DNA from: an uncultured SAR116 cluster alpha proteobacterium
GTDB taxonomy: Bacteria > Pseudomonadota > Alphaproteobacteria > Puniceispirillales > Puniceispirillaceae
Assembly (NCBI GenBank): GCA_902518965.1
Contig: CABYIQ010000014.1
Span: 1 to 41,295, forward strand
Length of the DNA stretch: 41,295 nucleotides
Direction: 5' to 3'
Shown: in pieces, positions 9,268-16,833 of the stretch
Numbering within the stretch: position 1 is the first letter of the stretch
Layout of the letters: each line of letters opens with the position of its first letter
Notes under the pieces: generated by a model
What the model saw: only the letters and a program-made list of their open reading frames with translations
Databases searched by the model: none
Told to the model about the DNA's origin: nothing
Position numbers and translations under genes: made by a program

Positions 9268-9756
9268 ATGTGCCTTATGGCTCCAGACGGCAATTTTAAT
9301 CAGTTTGATATAGATGCTCAGCCTTTTGATCCAGTAAAATTCTTTGTTGGAAATTTTCAGGCGCAGGGCATTTTTGTTGATCGCTTTGGTCAAGTGCAAA
9401 AGCGATTTCTAATCGATATATCATGTGAAGCAGAGGGCAAACAAACAACCCTGCATGAAAAATTTACATATGATGACGGGGAAAAAGAAACTCGGTCATG
9501 GACTATAGTCAGAAACGATGAAGACGCTTATACAGCCCACACAGATGATGTTGTTGGCAGAGGTGTTGGCCATGTGAAGGGTGCCGTATTTAAATTGAAA
9601 TATGATTTTTTACTTACGCTCTATGGTAGGAAGGTGAAAGTTCGATTCGATGATGTTATGGTGAAACAAACCGAAAATACAATCCTTAACAGGGCTAAGG
9701 TCAGCAAATTTGGCTTATTGTTAGGCGAATTGTTCATCACATTTTCCCGGATATGA
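9268..9756 (+). CDS. DUF3833 family protein lacking the usual lipoprotein signal
   Basis: A 162-residue lipocalin-like protein of the DUF3833 family, recognised from FDPVKFFVGNFQAQGIFVDR and the following alternating strand pattern to the C-terminus. DUF3833 members usually begin with a signal peptide and lipobox and are encoded beside Cfa-like methyltransferases. Here the start is MCLMAPDGN, and an in-frame TAG at 9259-9261 excludes an upstream extension, so the protein appears cytoplasmic or its signal has been lost. It lies 80 bases after the methyltransferase on the same strand. The intervening sequence is AT-rich with no obvious terminator, so co-transcription is possible. Confidence 0.8.
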   Translation: MCLMAPDGNFNQFDIDAQPFDPVKFFVGNFQAQGIFVDRFGQVQKRFLIDISCEAEGKQTTLHEKFTYDDGEKETRSWTIVRNDEDAYTAHTDDVVGRGVGHVKGAVFKLKYDFLLTLYGRKVKVRFDDVMVKQTENTILNRAKVSKFGLLLGELFITFSRI

Positions 9757-9762
9757 CTTTTT

Positions 9763-10200
9763 TCACGAAGGCAAAGCAAAAAGCGTTAGAAGCCGCCTAA
9801 CCAACCAGCCAATGACTGGTAATTTTGCTAACAACTGATGTGCGCTGTCCCAGTGATCGAAATGTGCGGTCACCAAACCTGCGTTATTGAACTGCACTTC
9901 GCTCATCCCTGTCAAATCTAACTGAAACGAAGGACGGGTTCGCAGTTCACCTGTCATGCGCCATTTTATAAAGCCTGCCTTTTCAGACACAGCGACATCC
10001 AGTATGTCAAAGCGAGGGTTTTTCATGACAGCGTACATATGTGTGAATATAGCAACAACGGCATCTCGCCCATGCAATGTGTTGAACGGATCTGCAAAGA
10101 CAACATCATCAGCCAGAAACTGCTTCATGCTGCCAAGTGTTTCAGGCGTCATTTTTTCGAAAAACCGCGCATAAGTTTGCGTGTACGAAAGGTTAGTCAT
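9763..10200 (-). CDS. SnoaL/NTF2-like fold protein
   Basis: A 145-residue protein of the NTF2-like cone-shaped fold. It has the typical N-terminal helix (YARFFEKMTPETLGSMKQFL), a DDVVFADPFNTLHGRDAV segment matching SnoaL-like domains, and the terminal strand containing HFDHWDSA. Small proteins of this type accompany the DUF1365/Cfa-like cluster in many Proteobacteria, often beside an SDR as here. The function is unknown; a lipid-binding or isomerase-like role is a guess. Convergent with the DUF3833 gene, six bases between stops. Confidence 0.85.
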   Translation of the reverse strand: MTNLSYTQTYARFFEKMTPETLGSMKQFLADDVVFADPFNTLHGRDAVVAIFTHMYAVMKNPRFDILDVAVSEKAGFIKWRMTGELRTRPSFQLDLTGMSEVQFNNAGLVTAHFDHWDSAHQLLAKLPVIGWLVRRLLTLFALPS

Positions 10201-10228
10201 GACAGGTACTGATAGTATTCATTCAATT

Positions 10229-10975
10229 TTATTTATATCCTGTAAGTTTGGCGGTCAGGCTCAGATATACATGGGAAGGCAATAAGCGCATAAATTTCAG
10301 CTTACGAACAAAGGATTTTGGAAAAGAAATTTCAAAGATATCCTCTTGTAAGCCTTGGATAACATGATCAGCAGCCACATCACTGGAAATCAAATCTGGC
10401 ATCACAAAATCATTTACCGATGTAGCCTCTGTTTCAACAAATCCTGGGTTGATAACCTGTAATTTTATCCCCTTAGGATTGAGATCAAAATACATAGATT
10501 CTGCCAAATTCTGAATGGCGGCTTTTGTCGGCCCATAGGCTGCCGATTTTGGTAAGCCCCGATATCCTGCAACAGAGCCCATCAATGCAAGATGACCACT
10601 GCCCCTAGCTAACATTGCGGGCAGCAAATGGTCCAAGCAATGGATGATCCCAAAGTAATTGACCTGCATCTGTTTTACAAATGTTTTACCGCTGAAGCGT
10701 TTCACATCAACTGGGGTGTATATCCCTGCATTTAAAATAGCCATGTCAATACACCCAGAAGCATTTTCAGCTTTCAAAAGAGCAGATTTAATCTGCTTTG
10801 GTACTGAAACATCCGCAGTAAGTGGAACAATAGAGCCTTCATGTTGTTGAAGTTCGGTCAACTTTTCATACCTGCGTGCAATTGCTGAGACCCGCCAGCC
10901 TCTTTTTGCCAACCTTCGTGCTAGACTGTACCCAATGCCTGAACTTGCACCAGTAATAACAACATGGCCGCTCAT
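10229..10975 (-). CDS. Short-chain dehydrogenase/reductase (SDR)
   Basis: A 248-residue classical SDR. The NAD(P)-binding motif GASSGIG follows the first strand (VVITG), NAG is seen in AILNAGIY, and the catalytic YxxxK is AAYGPTKAA with the upstream Ser in LMGSVAGY. It lies on the minus strand ahead of the NTF2-like gene and is part of the conserved neighbourhood of the COG2907/DUF1365/Cfa-like operon, so a role in acyl-chain modification or turnover is plausible. Start taken at MSGHV; ATG at 10987 or TTG at 10996 would add four or seven residues, and none has a good ribosome site. Confidence 0.88.
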   Translation of the reverse strand: MSGHVVITGASSGIGYSLARRLAKRGWRVSAIARRYEKLTELQQHEGSIVPLTADVSVPKQIKSALLKAENASGCIDMAILNAGIYTPVDVKRFSGKTFVKQMQVNYFGIIHCLDHLLPAMLARGSGHLALMGSVAGYRGLPKSAAYGPTKAAIQNLAESMYFDLNPKGIKLQVINPGFVETEATSVNDFVMPDLISSDVAADHVIQGLQEDIFEISFPKSFVRKLKFMRLLPSHVYLSLTAKLTGYK

Positions 10976-11014
10976 ATTAGAAAGCATCTTCTGCAAAAAT
11001 TCACATTGATCATA

Positions 11015-11752
11015 TTATCGGCCTCTGCCATTAACAGCGAGAGCGCCGCGCCCGCCATCAACAGCAATCACCGACCCTGTTATCCACCCGGATTTTTCAG
11101 GATCGAGCAATAGGCTGACAAGCCCAGCAAAATCTGATGGCTGACCAAGCCGGCCAAGAGGATGCATCTGTGCAAGACCCTTTGCCATCGCTTCGTTCAT
11201 GAGAAGCGGTTCTGCCATTTTTGATTGACTTAAGGATGGGGCAATAACATTGACCCTTACATCTGGTGCCAATTCTGCGGCCAATGCTTTTGAGAGCCCT
11301 TCAACAGCAGCCTTTGCCGCACTAATGGCGGCGTGGTTCGTAAAGCCCTGTGTAGCCGCAACAGAACTGAAAAACACTATACTACCCTTTCCTGCTTTCA
11401 GGGGCTGCTGAGCGGCCTGCGCGGCCAATGCAGCGCCAATTACATTGGTGTGGTAGGTGTCCTGAAAATCAGACACAGATAGTCTTGCCAGTGGCTTCAA
11501 CAGGATACTGCCAATAGCCCAAACAAGTCCGGCCAATGCCCCATCTGTGCTGGCTTCATTAACAGCTTGTGAAATTGTGTCGGGGTCTGCAAGTTCTAAA
11601 AAGCTGTGGCTTGCCCGCAGTTCTGCAGCTAGTTCAGGCAGCGCTGGCGTATCGCGCCCAACAAGATGAACCGACCTTCCCTCGGCAACCAGCTGCTTCG
11701 CAACCGCCTGACCTATGTAGCCAGTAGCCCCAAAAATCACTGTCTTTGACAT
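11015..11752 (-). CDS. SDR family protein with missing catalytic tyrosine
   Basis: A 245-residue Rossmann-fold SDR. It opens with IFGATGYIG instead of the usual TGxxxGIG, keeps SS at 129-130 as the expected catalytic Ser, and ends with the classical VDGG. At the YxxxK position it reads ISAAK: Ile143 stands in for Tyr and Lys147 is kept. A classical hydride-transfer mechanism is therefore doubtful, and it may be a non-catalytic or mechanistically different member. The ATG at 11752 is chosen because the AGGG upstream fits and the first strand begins immediately; an upstream start would add ten residues. It lies 39 bases upstream of the preceding SDR gene on the same strand. Confidence 0.85.
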   Translation of the reverse strand: MSKTVIFGATGYIGQAVAKQLVAEGRSVHLVGRDTPALPELAAELRASHSFLELADPDTISQAVNEASTDGALAGLVWAIGSILLKPLARLSVSDFQDTYHTNVIGAALAAQAAQQPLKAGKGSIVFFSSVAATQGFTNHAAISAAKAAVEGLSKALAAELAPDVRVNVIAPSLSQSKMAEPLLMNEAMAKGLAQMHPLGRLGQPSDFAGLVSLLLDPEKSGWITGSVIAVDGGRGALAVNGRGR

Positions 11753-11912
11753 GTGCTGAACCCTAAGAAATATGCGATGCAAGAATATGTGTGATTAGCG
11801 CCGTCGACAATCAATTGTCTGGCTTGTCTGTCTTTTCCTGCTTTGTTAAGTTTACGAGAATTGACGGTCTGCAGATCAGGCAGCGTCATATCTTAATCAA
11901 CAGGTTTTCCAG

Positions 11913-12533
11913 ATGTTTTTTCTTCCTGGCACACATAAAGAGCATGGTCTCGCCTATTCACCCTTGAAAGCCCTTGTCTCACCCCGGCCTGTTGGCTGGA
12001 TTTCGAGCCAATCCACAGATAAGATTGCCAACCTTTCACCTTACAGCTTTTTCAATGCAATAGCAGAATTGCCGCCTATGGTGATGTTTATTTCTGCCCC
12101 AGATGCGCGTGAAGAAAATAAAGACGGCCATAAAGACAGCTTAACGAATATTCTGAAAACAGGCGAGTTTGGTGTGAATATTGTGGCCATGGCGCAGGCC
12201 GAACAGATGGTTAAAACCAGTAGGAATGTCACAAGTGACATAGATGAATTTGACCTAGCCGGCATCACCAAAAAAACTGCTGAAAAAATTTCAGCTCCGC
12301 TTGTTGCTGGCGCACCGGCGCATCTAGAATGTAAATATTACGATCATATCACGCTCCCCGATAACGGTCGCGGCCAGCATTCAGTGATGGTAATGGGAAC
12401 AATTGTAGGCATCCATATTGATGATTCTATAATCAAAGATGGTCACGTTGATATTAAAGTATATCAGCCGGTTGCCCGGCTTGGCTATAAGGATTATTCT
12501 GCAATCCATGACGTTTTTGAATTGACACCGTAA
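11913..12533 (+). CDS. Flavin reductase-like domain protein
   Basis: A 206-residue protein of the FMN-binding split-barrel flavin reductase-like family (DIM6/NTAB, COG1853). The diagnostic segment is SPRPVGWISSQ...NLSPYSFFNA, which in the family holds FMN, followed by a Gly-rich strand (GEFGVNIV) and a central PAHLECKYY. Members act as NAD(P)H:flavin reductases supplying monooxygenases, or as stand-alone flavoproteins. No partner monooxygenase is adjacent. It ends 10 bases from a convergent gene. No clear Shine-Dalgarno precedes the ATG. Confidence 0.87.
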   Translation: MFFLPGTHKEHGLAYSPLKALVSPRPVGWISSQSTDKIANLSPYSFFNAIAELPPMVMFISAPDAREENKDGHKDSLTNILKTGEFGVNIVAMAQAEQMVKTSRNVTSDIDEFDLAGITKKTAEKISAPLVAGAPAHLECKYYDHITLPDNGRGQHSVMVMGTIVGIHIDDSIIKDGHVDIKVYQPVARLGYKDYSAIHDVFELTP

Positions 12534-12543
12534 CGCTTCACCA

Positions 12544-13191
12544 TTAGCGAATCGCACAGTTCTGCACCTCAACCACCACATACCCTCGCAAATCAGATTG
12601 CTGGATATCCACGACCAGCACCCAGTCTTCTGCTGGCAGAATGGTACGCAGCGGCAAGATGCCTTTCTCAACTTTTTGCGATCCCAGATAAATAAAGCGG
12701 GCGGCAATTTCGCGTTTCGGGTCAAACCAGGGTTCGTTTTTTGATCCCTGTGCCTGTGGCTGACCTTCGATATGAAGGCGAAGACCGCCATCGAACAGTG
12801 AAATGTTTGATTCCACCCCTCTATAGAGCTCTGTAGCCACCGCCACAGAATGGTTAGAAAGTGAGCGGCAATTTACCGGTTTTCCCAAACCTTGCAACAT
12901 TTGATAAATCTGCTCAATACGTGTGCCTCTAGCAATCTGGCCACGCACCAGACGGGTTAATTTACTGTCTGAAGCCTGATCCGTCAGCGCATTGGCTTCA
13001 CGCGTCGCCTGCAATTGGAGCAAATCGTGTTCAAAACCCTGCACCTTTCCGCTAAGCTCTTCTATCTGCTGTTCGCGCTCATAAAGCGCCAGGTCAGCAT
13101 CTGCCTGAAGCTGTCTCTGTTCAAGCGAACCCCATTGCCAGCCCAGCCATAGCGCCAACCCAAGGAAAAAAATACGGCTCAGCCAGCGCAT
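12544..13191 (-). CDS. Unrecognised membrane-anchored coiled-coil protein
   Basis: I do not recognise the family. The 215-residue product has one N-terminal hydrophobic segment (about residues 6-21, IFFLGLALWLGWQWG), then a Gln/Glu/Leu-rich stretch (about 23-75) that looks like a coiled coil, then a globular C-terminal region of mixed strands ending in two conserved-looking VVxVQ segments. The topology suggests an inner-membrane anchor with a periplasmic body. A GTG at 13245 would add 18 residues rich in Arg/Lys; neither start has a clear ribosome site. The base composition matches the neighbours and the reading frame is long and uninterrupted, so it is very likely a real gene. Divergent from the HD phosphohydrolase. 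Confidence 0.7.
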   Translation of the reverse strand: MRWLSRIFFLGLALWLGWQWGSLEQRQLQADADLALYEREQQIEELSGKVQGFEHDLLQLQATREANALTDQASDSKLTRLVRGQIARGTRIEQIYQMLQGLGKPVNCRSLSNHSVAVATELYRGVESNISLFDGGLRLHIEGQPQAQGSKNEPWFDPKREIAARFIYLGSQKVEKGILPLRTILPAEDWVLVVDIQQSDLRGYVVVEVQNCAIR

Positions 13192-13400
13192 GTAGATATG
13201 CACTTCACGGCGTCTATATTTTTCACGTGTTTCAAAAAAATCCACGTCCGCAGCCTGTTCCAGAAAAGTAGAGTTTTGCCCAACGACTTACCGCAGCCCC
13301 GTGATACCCTGTTTTTCTGCTGCCGCCAAGTCTTTGTCCTTCTCACTTTACCCGCAGCGAGCAATTTGCCATTATCAGGCTTCTTGAAAATTGTCCCCTC

Positions 13401-14039
13401 ATGTCCTTTGAGCCTATGCCAGCGAAGCCGAACAGTTCCACTCCAACTCCCCGTGCCTGGCAGCGTATGCTGTCTGGGCGTCGTCTGAATATCCTAAGCC
13501 CTAGCCCCCTTGATATCGAAATAGAGGATATCGCCTATGGTCTGGCTAGGGTAACTCGTTGGAATGGTCAAACGAAGGGGACTTATGGCCTATCCGTGGC
13601 CCAGCATTCGTTGCTGGTAGAGGGGATTTTGTCCCGAAACGCCCCGCAGCTGGCCCAGAAATGGCGTCTTGCTGGGCTGATTCACGACGCACCCGAGTAT
13701 GTCATTGGAGATATGATCACCCCGTTCAAGGCCGCGCTCGGCCCCCTTTACCGCCAGATCGAAGCCCGCCTGCAGGAAGCAGTGCATATTCGCTTCGGCC
13801 TGCCTGCCGAACTGCCACCTGGAATTATCCATTCTATTAAGCGAGCGGACCGGATGGCGGCCTTTATTGAAGCGACGCAGATTGCCGGCTTTTCTGATGC
13901 TGAAGCCAAAAAGTTGTTCTCCAAGCCTAGAGGCACGCCAGCTGATTACAAACTTATCCCGCTGCCTCCAGAAAAAGCAGCGAAAGCCTTTCTGCGGAGG
14001 TTTGATTTGTTGTTCGGGCATAAAGGGTACAGAGGCTAG
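13401..14039 (+). CDS. HD-domain phosphohydrolase (YfbR-like)
   Basis: A 212-residue HD-superfamily protein. The metal ligands appear as His69 in VAQHSLLVEG, His95-Asp96 in LIHDAPEY, and an Asp in KRADRMAA. The spacing and DAPEY sequence resemble the YfbR-type 5'-deoxynucleotidases and related small HD hydrolases, so a nucleotide monophosphatase is the best guess. The first 25 or so residues are extra and polar. The gene ends 78 bases before the tRNA-Leu, with a likely tRNA promoter in between. Confidence 0.85.
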   Translation: MSFEPMPAKPNSSTPTPRAWQRMLSGRRLNILSPSPLDIEIEDIAYGLARVTRWNGQTKGTYGLSVAQHSLLVEGILSRNAPQLAQKWRLAGLIHDAPEYVIGDMITPFKAALGPLYRQIEARLQEAVHIRFGLPAELPPGIIHSIKRADRMAAFIEATQIAGFSDAEAKKLFSKPRGTPADYKLIPLPPEKAAKAFLRRFDLLFGHKGYRG

Positions 14040-14049
14040 GACAAACGAT

Positions 14050-14078
14050 TTGACGAGGCGCACCGCATCAGATATGAA
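14050..14078 (+). promoter_or_regulatory. Candidate sigma70 promoter for tRNA-Leu
   Basis: TTGACG at 14050-14055 matches the -35 consensus at five of six positions, and TATGAA at 14073-14078 matches the -10 at four of six, with a 17-base spacer. The start would be near 14085, about 33 bases before the mature tRNA. Assignment is by eye. Confidence 0.45.
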
Positions 14079-14117
14079 ACGCAAACAATCTTTTCTGCCG
14101 TCAGTAGAAAAAGCCAT

Positions 14118-14205
14118 GGGGGCATGGTGAAATTGGTAAACACAACAGACTTAAAATCTGTCGGCTTAATAGGCCTTCCCGGTTCAAGTCCGGGTGTCCC
14201 CACCA
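14118..14205 (+). tRNA. tRNA-Leu (anticodon UAA)
   Basis: The acceptor stem is GGGGGCA paired with TGTCCCC (one G-U pair), with a D arm containing GGTAAACAC. The anticodon stem is ACAGA/TCTGT around the loop CTTAAAA with anticodon TAA at 14152-14154. A long class II variable arm follows, then the T arm CCCGG-TTCAAGT-CCGGG. The CCA end is encoded at 14203-14205. It decodes UUA. The AT-rich endonuclease gene lies directly downstream, convergent. Confidence 0.97.
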
Positions 14206-14322
14206 CTTTCATTTCAATTTATCAGTACGTTACATAATTCAAAAGTATGAATTTACAATTCTTCGCTTTGACCTTGTCCCAGTTAATGCGTTTATGGTGA
14301 CATAAGAAATCGCATTTTGGCA

Positions 14323-14478
14323 TCACCTTATAAACTCAGAAGTAATCTGCAAGTTTACTTTTTTAGCGTAGTTTTTCACCTCTGTAATTTTTGACGTTTT
14401 GGCAGCTCCAGATAAACCATTATTTTTGCAAGCTGACGTTACTTGAGCATCACCACGTGCCACTTCCTTTTTAATAGT
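14323..14478 (-). other. Open in-frame extension after the endonuclease stop codon
   Basis: Directly after the TAG of the endonuclease gene (14479-14481), the same frame stays open for 51 sense codons up to a TGA at 14323-14325. The translation is Lys/Ala/Thr-rich, for example VTSACKNNGLSGAAKTSK and KNYAKKV. In such AT-rich DNA a run this long without a stop is not expected often. It may be the former C-terminus of a longer protein cut by an amber mutation, a readthrough extension, or chance. There is no ATG with a ribosome site to make it a separate gene. The rest of 14206-14322 shows nothing I can name. Confidence 0.4.
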
Positions 14479-15219
14479 CTACTTAGTATCTACAAATGGG
14501 TTTGTGTTACCCTGAACACGAAAAATCTTTAAATTCCTTTCAAATTCTTTTTGATCAACTGGATCTAATTTAGACCAAGTCTTAAGGATTTTCTGAAGCT
14601 TTTGAGTAAGCGGAACATTGTAAGTCTCACTCATATAAAAGTATATCCGCGCAATATCGCCTTGAATAGATTGCCTAGGCTCAACAACTCCATCCTTAAA
14701 ATTTATCTCAAAATCACATGCACCGTAAACTCTCTCTTCACCATCAATGTGTTCAAAAGTGAAATTTGACCTGTCTCCATTTATCTCACCTATTGCGGGG
14801 ACGAGATTATGCAAGTCTGCCTCCATCTTGGCAAATAGTTTGTTTTTCTTACATGCCTTTCTTCCACCAGCTTTCCAACACTTCATCTGATTTCCAAAAA
14901 ACCAAGCTGGCATTACATGTTCCCACTCTACACTTAAGCTCCGACTATTTAATTTTCCTGACTTTGTGTATTTATTCCTCGGAAAATAACCACAAGAATC
15001 CCAGTGAGGAACAAGTTGTTTTCCTTTTACTTGATAACTACATCCACAATAAAAGGTAGTCTCATTACCTGAATATATGTCTTTAGCAAATTTCTTGGCT
15101 TCACTGAAATTCCAAGTAATTTCAGCATAGGCCTCTATACTGACCAAAAAATAAAATAACGTTGCAAAGATTAAAACCTTTTTGGGAAAATTTGACTGCA
15201 TTATCGTCATTGGTTCCAT
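14479..15219 (-). CDS. Secreted endonuclease I family nuclease (EndA/Dns type)
   Basis: A 246-residue protein with an N-terminal signal peptide (hydrophobic FATLFYFLVSIEAYA, likely cleaved after AYA) and the endonuclease I fold. Family motifs are FYCGCSY, the catalytic VEWEHVMPAW (Glu100, His101), and DLHNLVPAIGEINGDRSNF (His137, Asn138, Asn147). Several cysteines suggest disulfides and export to the periplasm or outside, where such enzymes degrade DNA nonspecifically. The DNA is visibly more AT-rich than its neighbours and lies next to the 3' end of a tRNA gene, both signs of acquisition. Starts at 15210 or 15201 are alternatives. It carries an open in-frame extension after its stop. Confidence 0.88.
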   Translation of the reverse strand: MEPMTIMQSNFPKKVLIFATLFYFLVSIEAYAEITWNFSEAKKFAKDIYSGNETTFYCGCSYQVKGKQLVPHWDSCGYFPRNKYTKSGKLNSRSLSVEWEHVMPAWFFGNQMKCWKAGGRKACKKNKLFAKMEADLHNLVPAIGEINGDRSNFTFEHIDGEERVYGACDFEINFKDGVVEPRQSIQGDIARIYFYMSETYNVPLTQKLQKILKTWSKLDPVDQKEFERNLKIFRVQGNTNPFVDTK

Positions 15220-15242
15220 TCAATCATTAGCTCAACTTCAGC

Positions 15243-15257
15243 CTGAAATTATTTCAG
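15243..15257 (-). promoter_or_regulatory. Perfect palindrome upstream of the endonuclease gene
   Basis: CTGAAAT-T-ATTTCAG is a perfect 7+1+7 dyad, 23 bases before the endonuclease start and 39 bases after the stop of the isomerase gene. Flanking GCCTG and CAGGC offer an alternative hairpin. There is no U-run, so a simple terminator is unlikely; an operator or the loop of an mRNA hairpin are possible. Confidence 0.25.
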
Positions 15258-15296
15258 ACAGGCATTGTTCGGATAAAAATATCTGTGGCGGGTAGC

Positions 15297-15914
15297 CTAA
15301 AGATTGGATAAGTGCCAATCCAGCATGTCTAGGCGATCCTGACCCCAAAAAACTTCACCACCAACAATAAATGTCGGTGCGCCAAACACGTTGGCAGCGA
15401 TAGCCTGTTCAGTATCAGTGGCAATTGCTGCGGAGTAATCATCAATATTGACTTTGGCATCATTAACGATCGAGTCGCCGTCAAACCCGGCCTTATTAAG
15501 TGCGGCCGCCAGAACGACCGCGTCGCCAATATCTTCGTCATGGGCCCAGAGCTGTGTCATGATTGCTTCTGTTGCACGCAGGGCATCTGTTATCAGTAGG
15601 CTTGCACGTGCCGCGGCCATTACTGGTCCAGCAAAGCCAGAAGATGGCGGGAAATGTTCTGGCTGAGCAATCAGGGGCTGGCCTAAAAAGCTTGAAAAGC
15701 GGGCCATTTCCTGAAGCCGGTAGGCCTGACGCTGGGGAGCGCGTTTGGGCAGCGGCAAGCCGCCACTGACCGGAAACACCTTGCCCAGATCAACTAGATA
15801 TAAATTCACGGTTGCATTATGCTTTTCGGCTAGTTCTCGAAAGCGGGTTGATGCCAGATAAGTCCACGGGCTGACAGGAGACAGATAATAGTCAATTAGT
15901 GGCTGGGCAGACAT
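15297..15914 (-). CDS. DsbA-fold 2-hydroxychromene-2-carboxylate isomerase-like protein
   Basis: A 205-residue thioredoxin-fold protein of the DsbA/HCCA-isomerase (kappa GST-like) family. The N-terminus DYYLSPVSPWTYLAS has the family's Ser-Pro-Trp active-site region (Ser15) in place of CxxC. The helical insert follows, then NVFGAPTFIVGGEVFWGQDR with the conserved cis-proline near the C-terminus. HCCA isomerases use glutathione in aromatic degradation, but most genomic members have unknown substrates, and no aromatic-degradation genes are adjacent. The frame is open a further 99 codons upstream, but the ATG at 15914 begins the first strand and has AGGA about eight bases upstream. Confidence 0.87.
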   Translation of the reverse strand: MSAQPLIDYYLSPVSPWTYLASTRFRELAEKHNATVNLYLVDLGKVFPVSGGLPLPKRAPQRQAYRLQEMARFSSFLGQPLIAQPEHFPPSSGFAGPVMAAARASLLITDALRATEAIMTQLWAHDEDIGDAVVLAAALNKAGFDGDSIVNDAKVNIDDYSAAIATDTEQAIAANVFGAPTFIVGGEVFWGQDRLDMLDWHLSNL

Positions 15915-16026
15915 CTCAAAAATCCTTATAGTCTCACATGAAAGCAAGTAGAGGCCCTCACTAGAGAAGTGATGCGGCACATAATTCATCTTGTCAAGAC
16001 AGACGGACTGAAGGGAGAGAGCAACT

Positions 16027-16827
16027 GTGACAGATTTATCCGCCTTAATTGATACAGATCGGCATCGCCTGACTGATGCAGCCTGGCTGGCGGCAAAACA
16101 CGATGAGCTGGACGCGCAAGGGGTTGTGCAGATGCGTGGCCTTTTGCAGCCAGACGCACTAGCCGACCTGCAGAATGAATCGGCGATGGGCCTAAACCAA
16201 GCGTATTTCAAACCTCAGAGCCATAATATCTATCTTGATAAAGGGGATGAGACGCTTCCAGACAGCCATATCCGCAACAGGCGCGTGACCTCATCAAAGG
16301 GCTGTATTACTGATGATCAAATCGCAACTGGGTCCGTGCTTAAACAGATTTATCATCATACTGACTTTATCTCTGCTTTGTGTATTATTCTGGAAGAAAA
16401 TGCGCTTTTCCCTTACGCAGACAGCCTGTCTTCTGTGAATATACATTATGCACGGCGCGGTGAGGAGCTGAACTGGCATTTTGATAATTCCTCATTCGCA
16501 GTCACATTGATGATTCAGCCGGCGACTTCTGGCGGAGCCTTTGAATATGTACGCGATGTGCGCGATGCTAATAAAGACGAGATGGGGTTCATTCATGCAG
16601 AGGCTGTAGTGGATGGCTCGCAACCTGCAAATCAGCTCAGCCTGGATGCAGGAGACCTTCTGCTATTCAGAGGTCGGAATTCTTTACACCGGGTCACCCC
16701 TGTTGAAGATGACAGCACACGCCAGCTGGCGGTTCTGGCCTATAATAGCCAGCCGGGAATCAGCCTGTGTGAAACCGCCCAGATGACTTTTTACGGGCGC
16801 ATGAGCGGGCAGAAGGCTACAGTCTGA
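16027..16827 (+). CDS. 2-oxoglutarate/Fe(II)-dependent oxygenase-like protein
   Basis: A 266-residue jelly-roll oxygenase candidate. The facial triad reads His151 and Asp153 in NWHFDNS and His221 in SLHRVTP, with Arg232 in TRQLAVL as the likely 2-oxoglutarate anchor. The substrate is unknown. The start is a GTG, decided by a strong AAGGGAGAG site seven bases upstream. It lies six bases before the rhomboid protease gene on the same strand, so the two are probably co-transcribed; the functional link is unknown. Confidence 0.78.
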   Translation: MTDLSALIDTDRHRLTDAAWLAAKHDELDAQGVVQMRGLLQPDALADLQNESAMGLNQAYFKPQSHNIYLDKGDETLPDSHIRNRRVTSSKGCITDDQIATGSVLKQIYHHTDFISALCIILEENALFPYADSLSSVNIHYARRGEELNWHFDNSSFAVTLMIQPATSGGAFEYVRDVRDANKDEMGFIHAEAVVDGSQPANQLSLDAGDLLLFRGRNSLHRVTPVEDDSTRQLAVLAYNSQPGISLCETAQMTFYGRMSGQKATV

Positions 16828-16833
16828 GAACAT

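Noticed and set aside
15220-15296. Search for a copy of the tRNA-Leu 3' end as the second border of an inserted element
   Set aside because: No segment matching the T arm or acceptor end was found between the endonuclease and the isomerase gene, so no attachment site is called.
15915-16211. N-terminal extension of 99 codons on the isomerase reading frame
   Set aside because: The extension is Ser/Arg/Cys-rich with no homology-like features and overlaps the divergent oxygenase gene. The ATG at 15914 with AGGA upstream fits the family.
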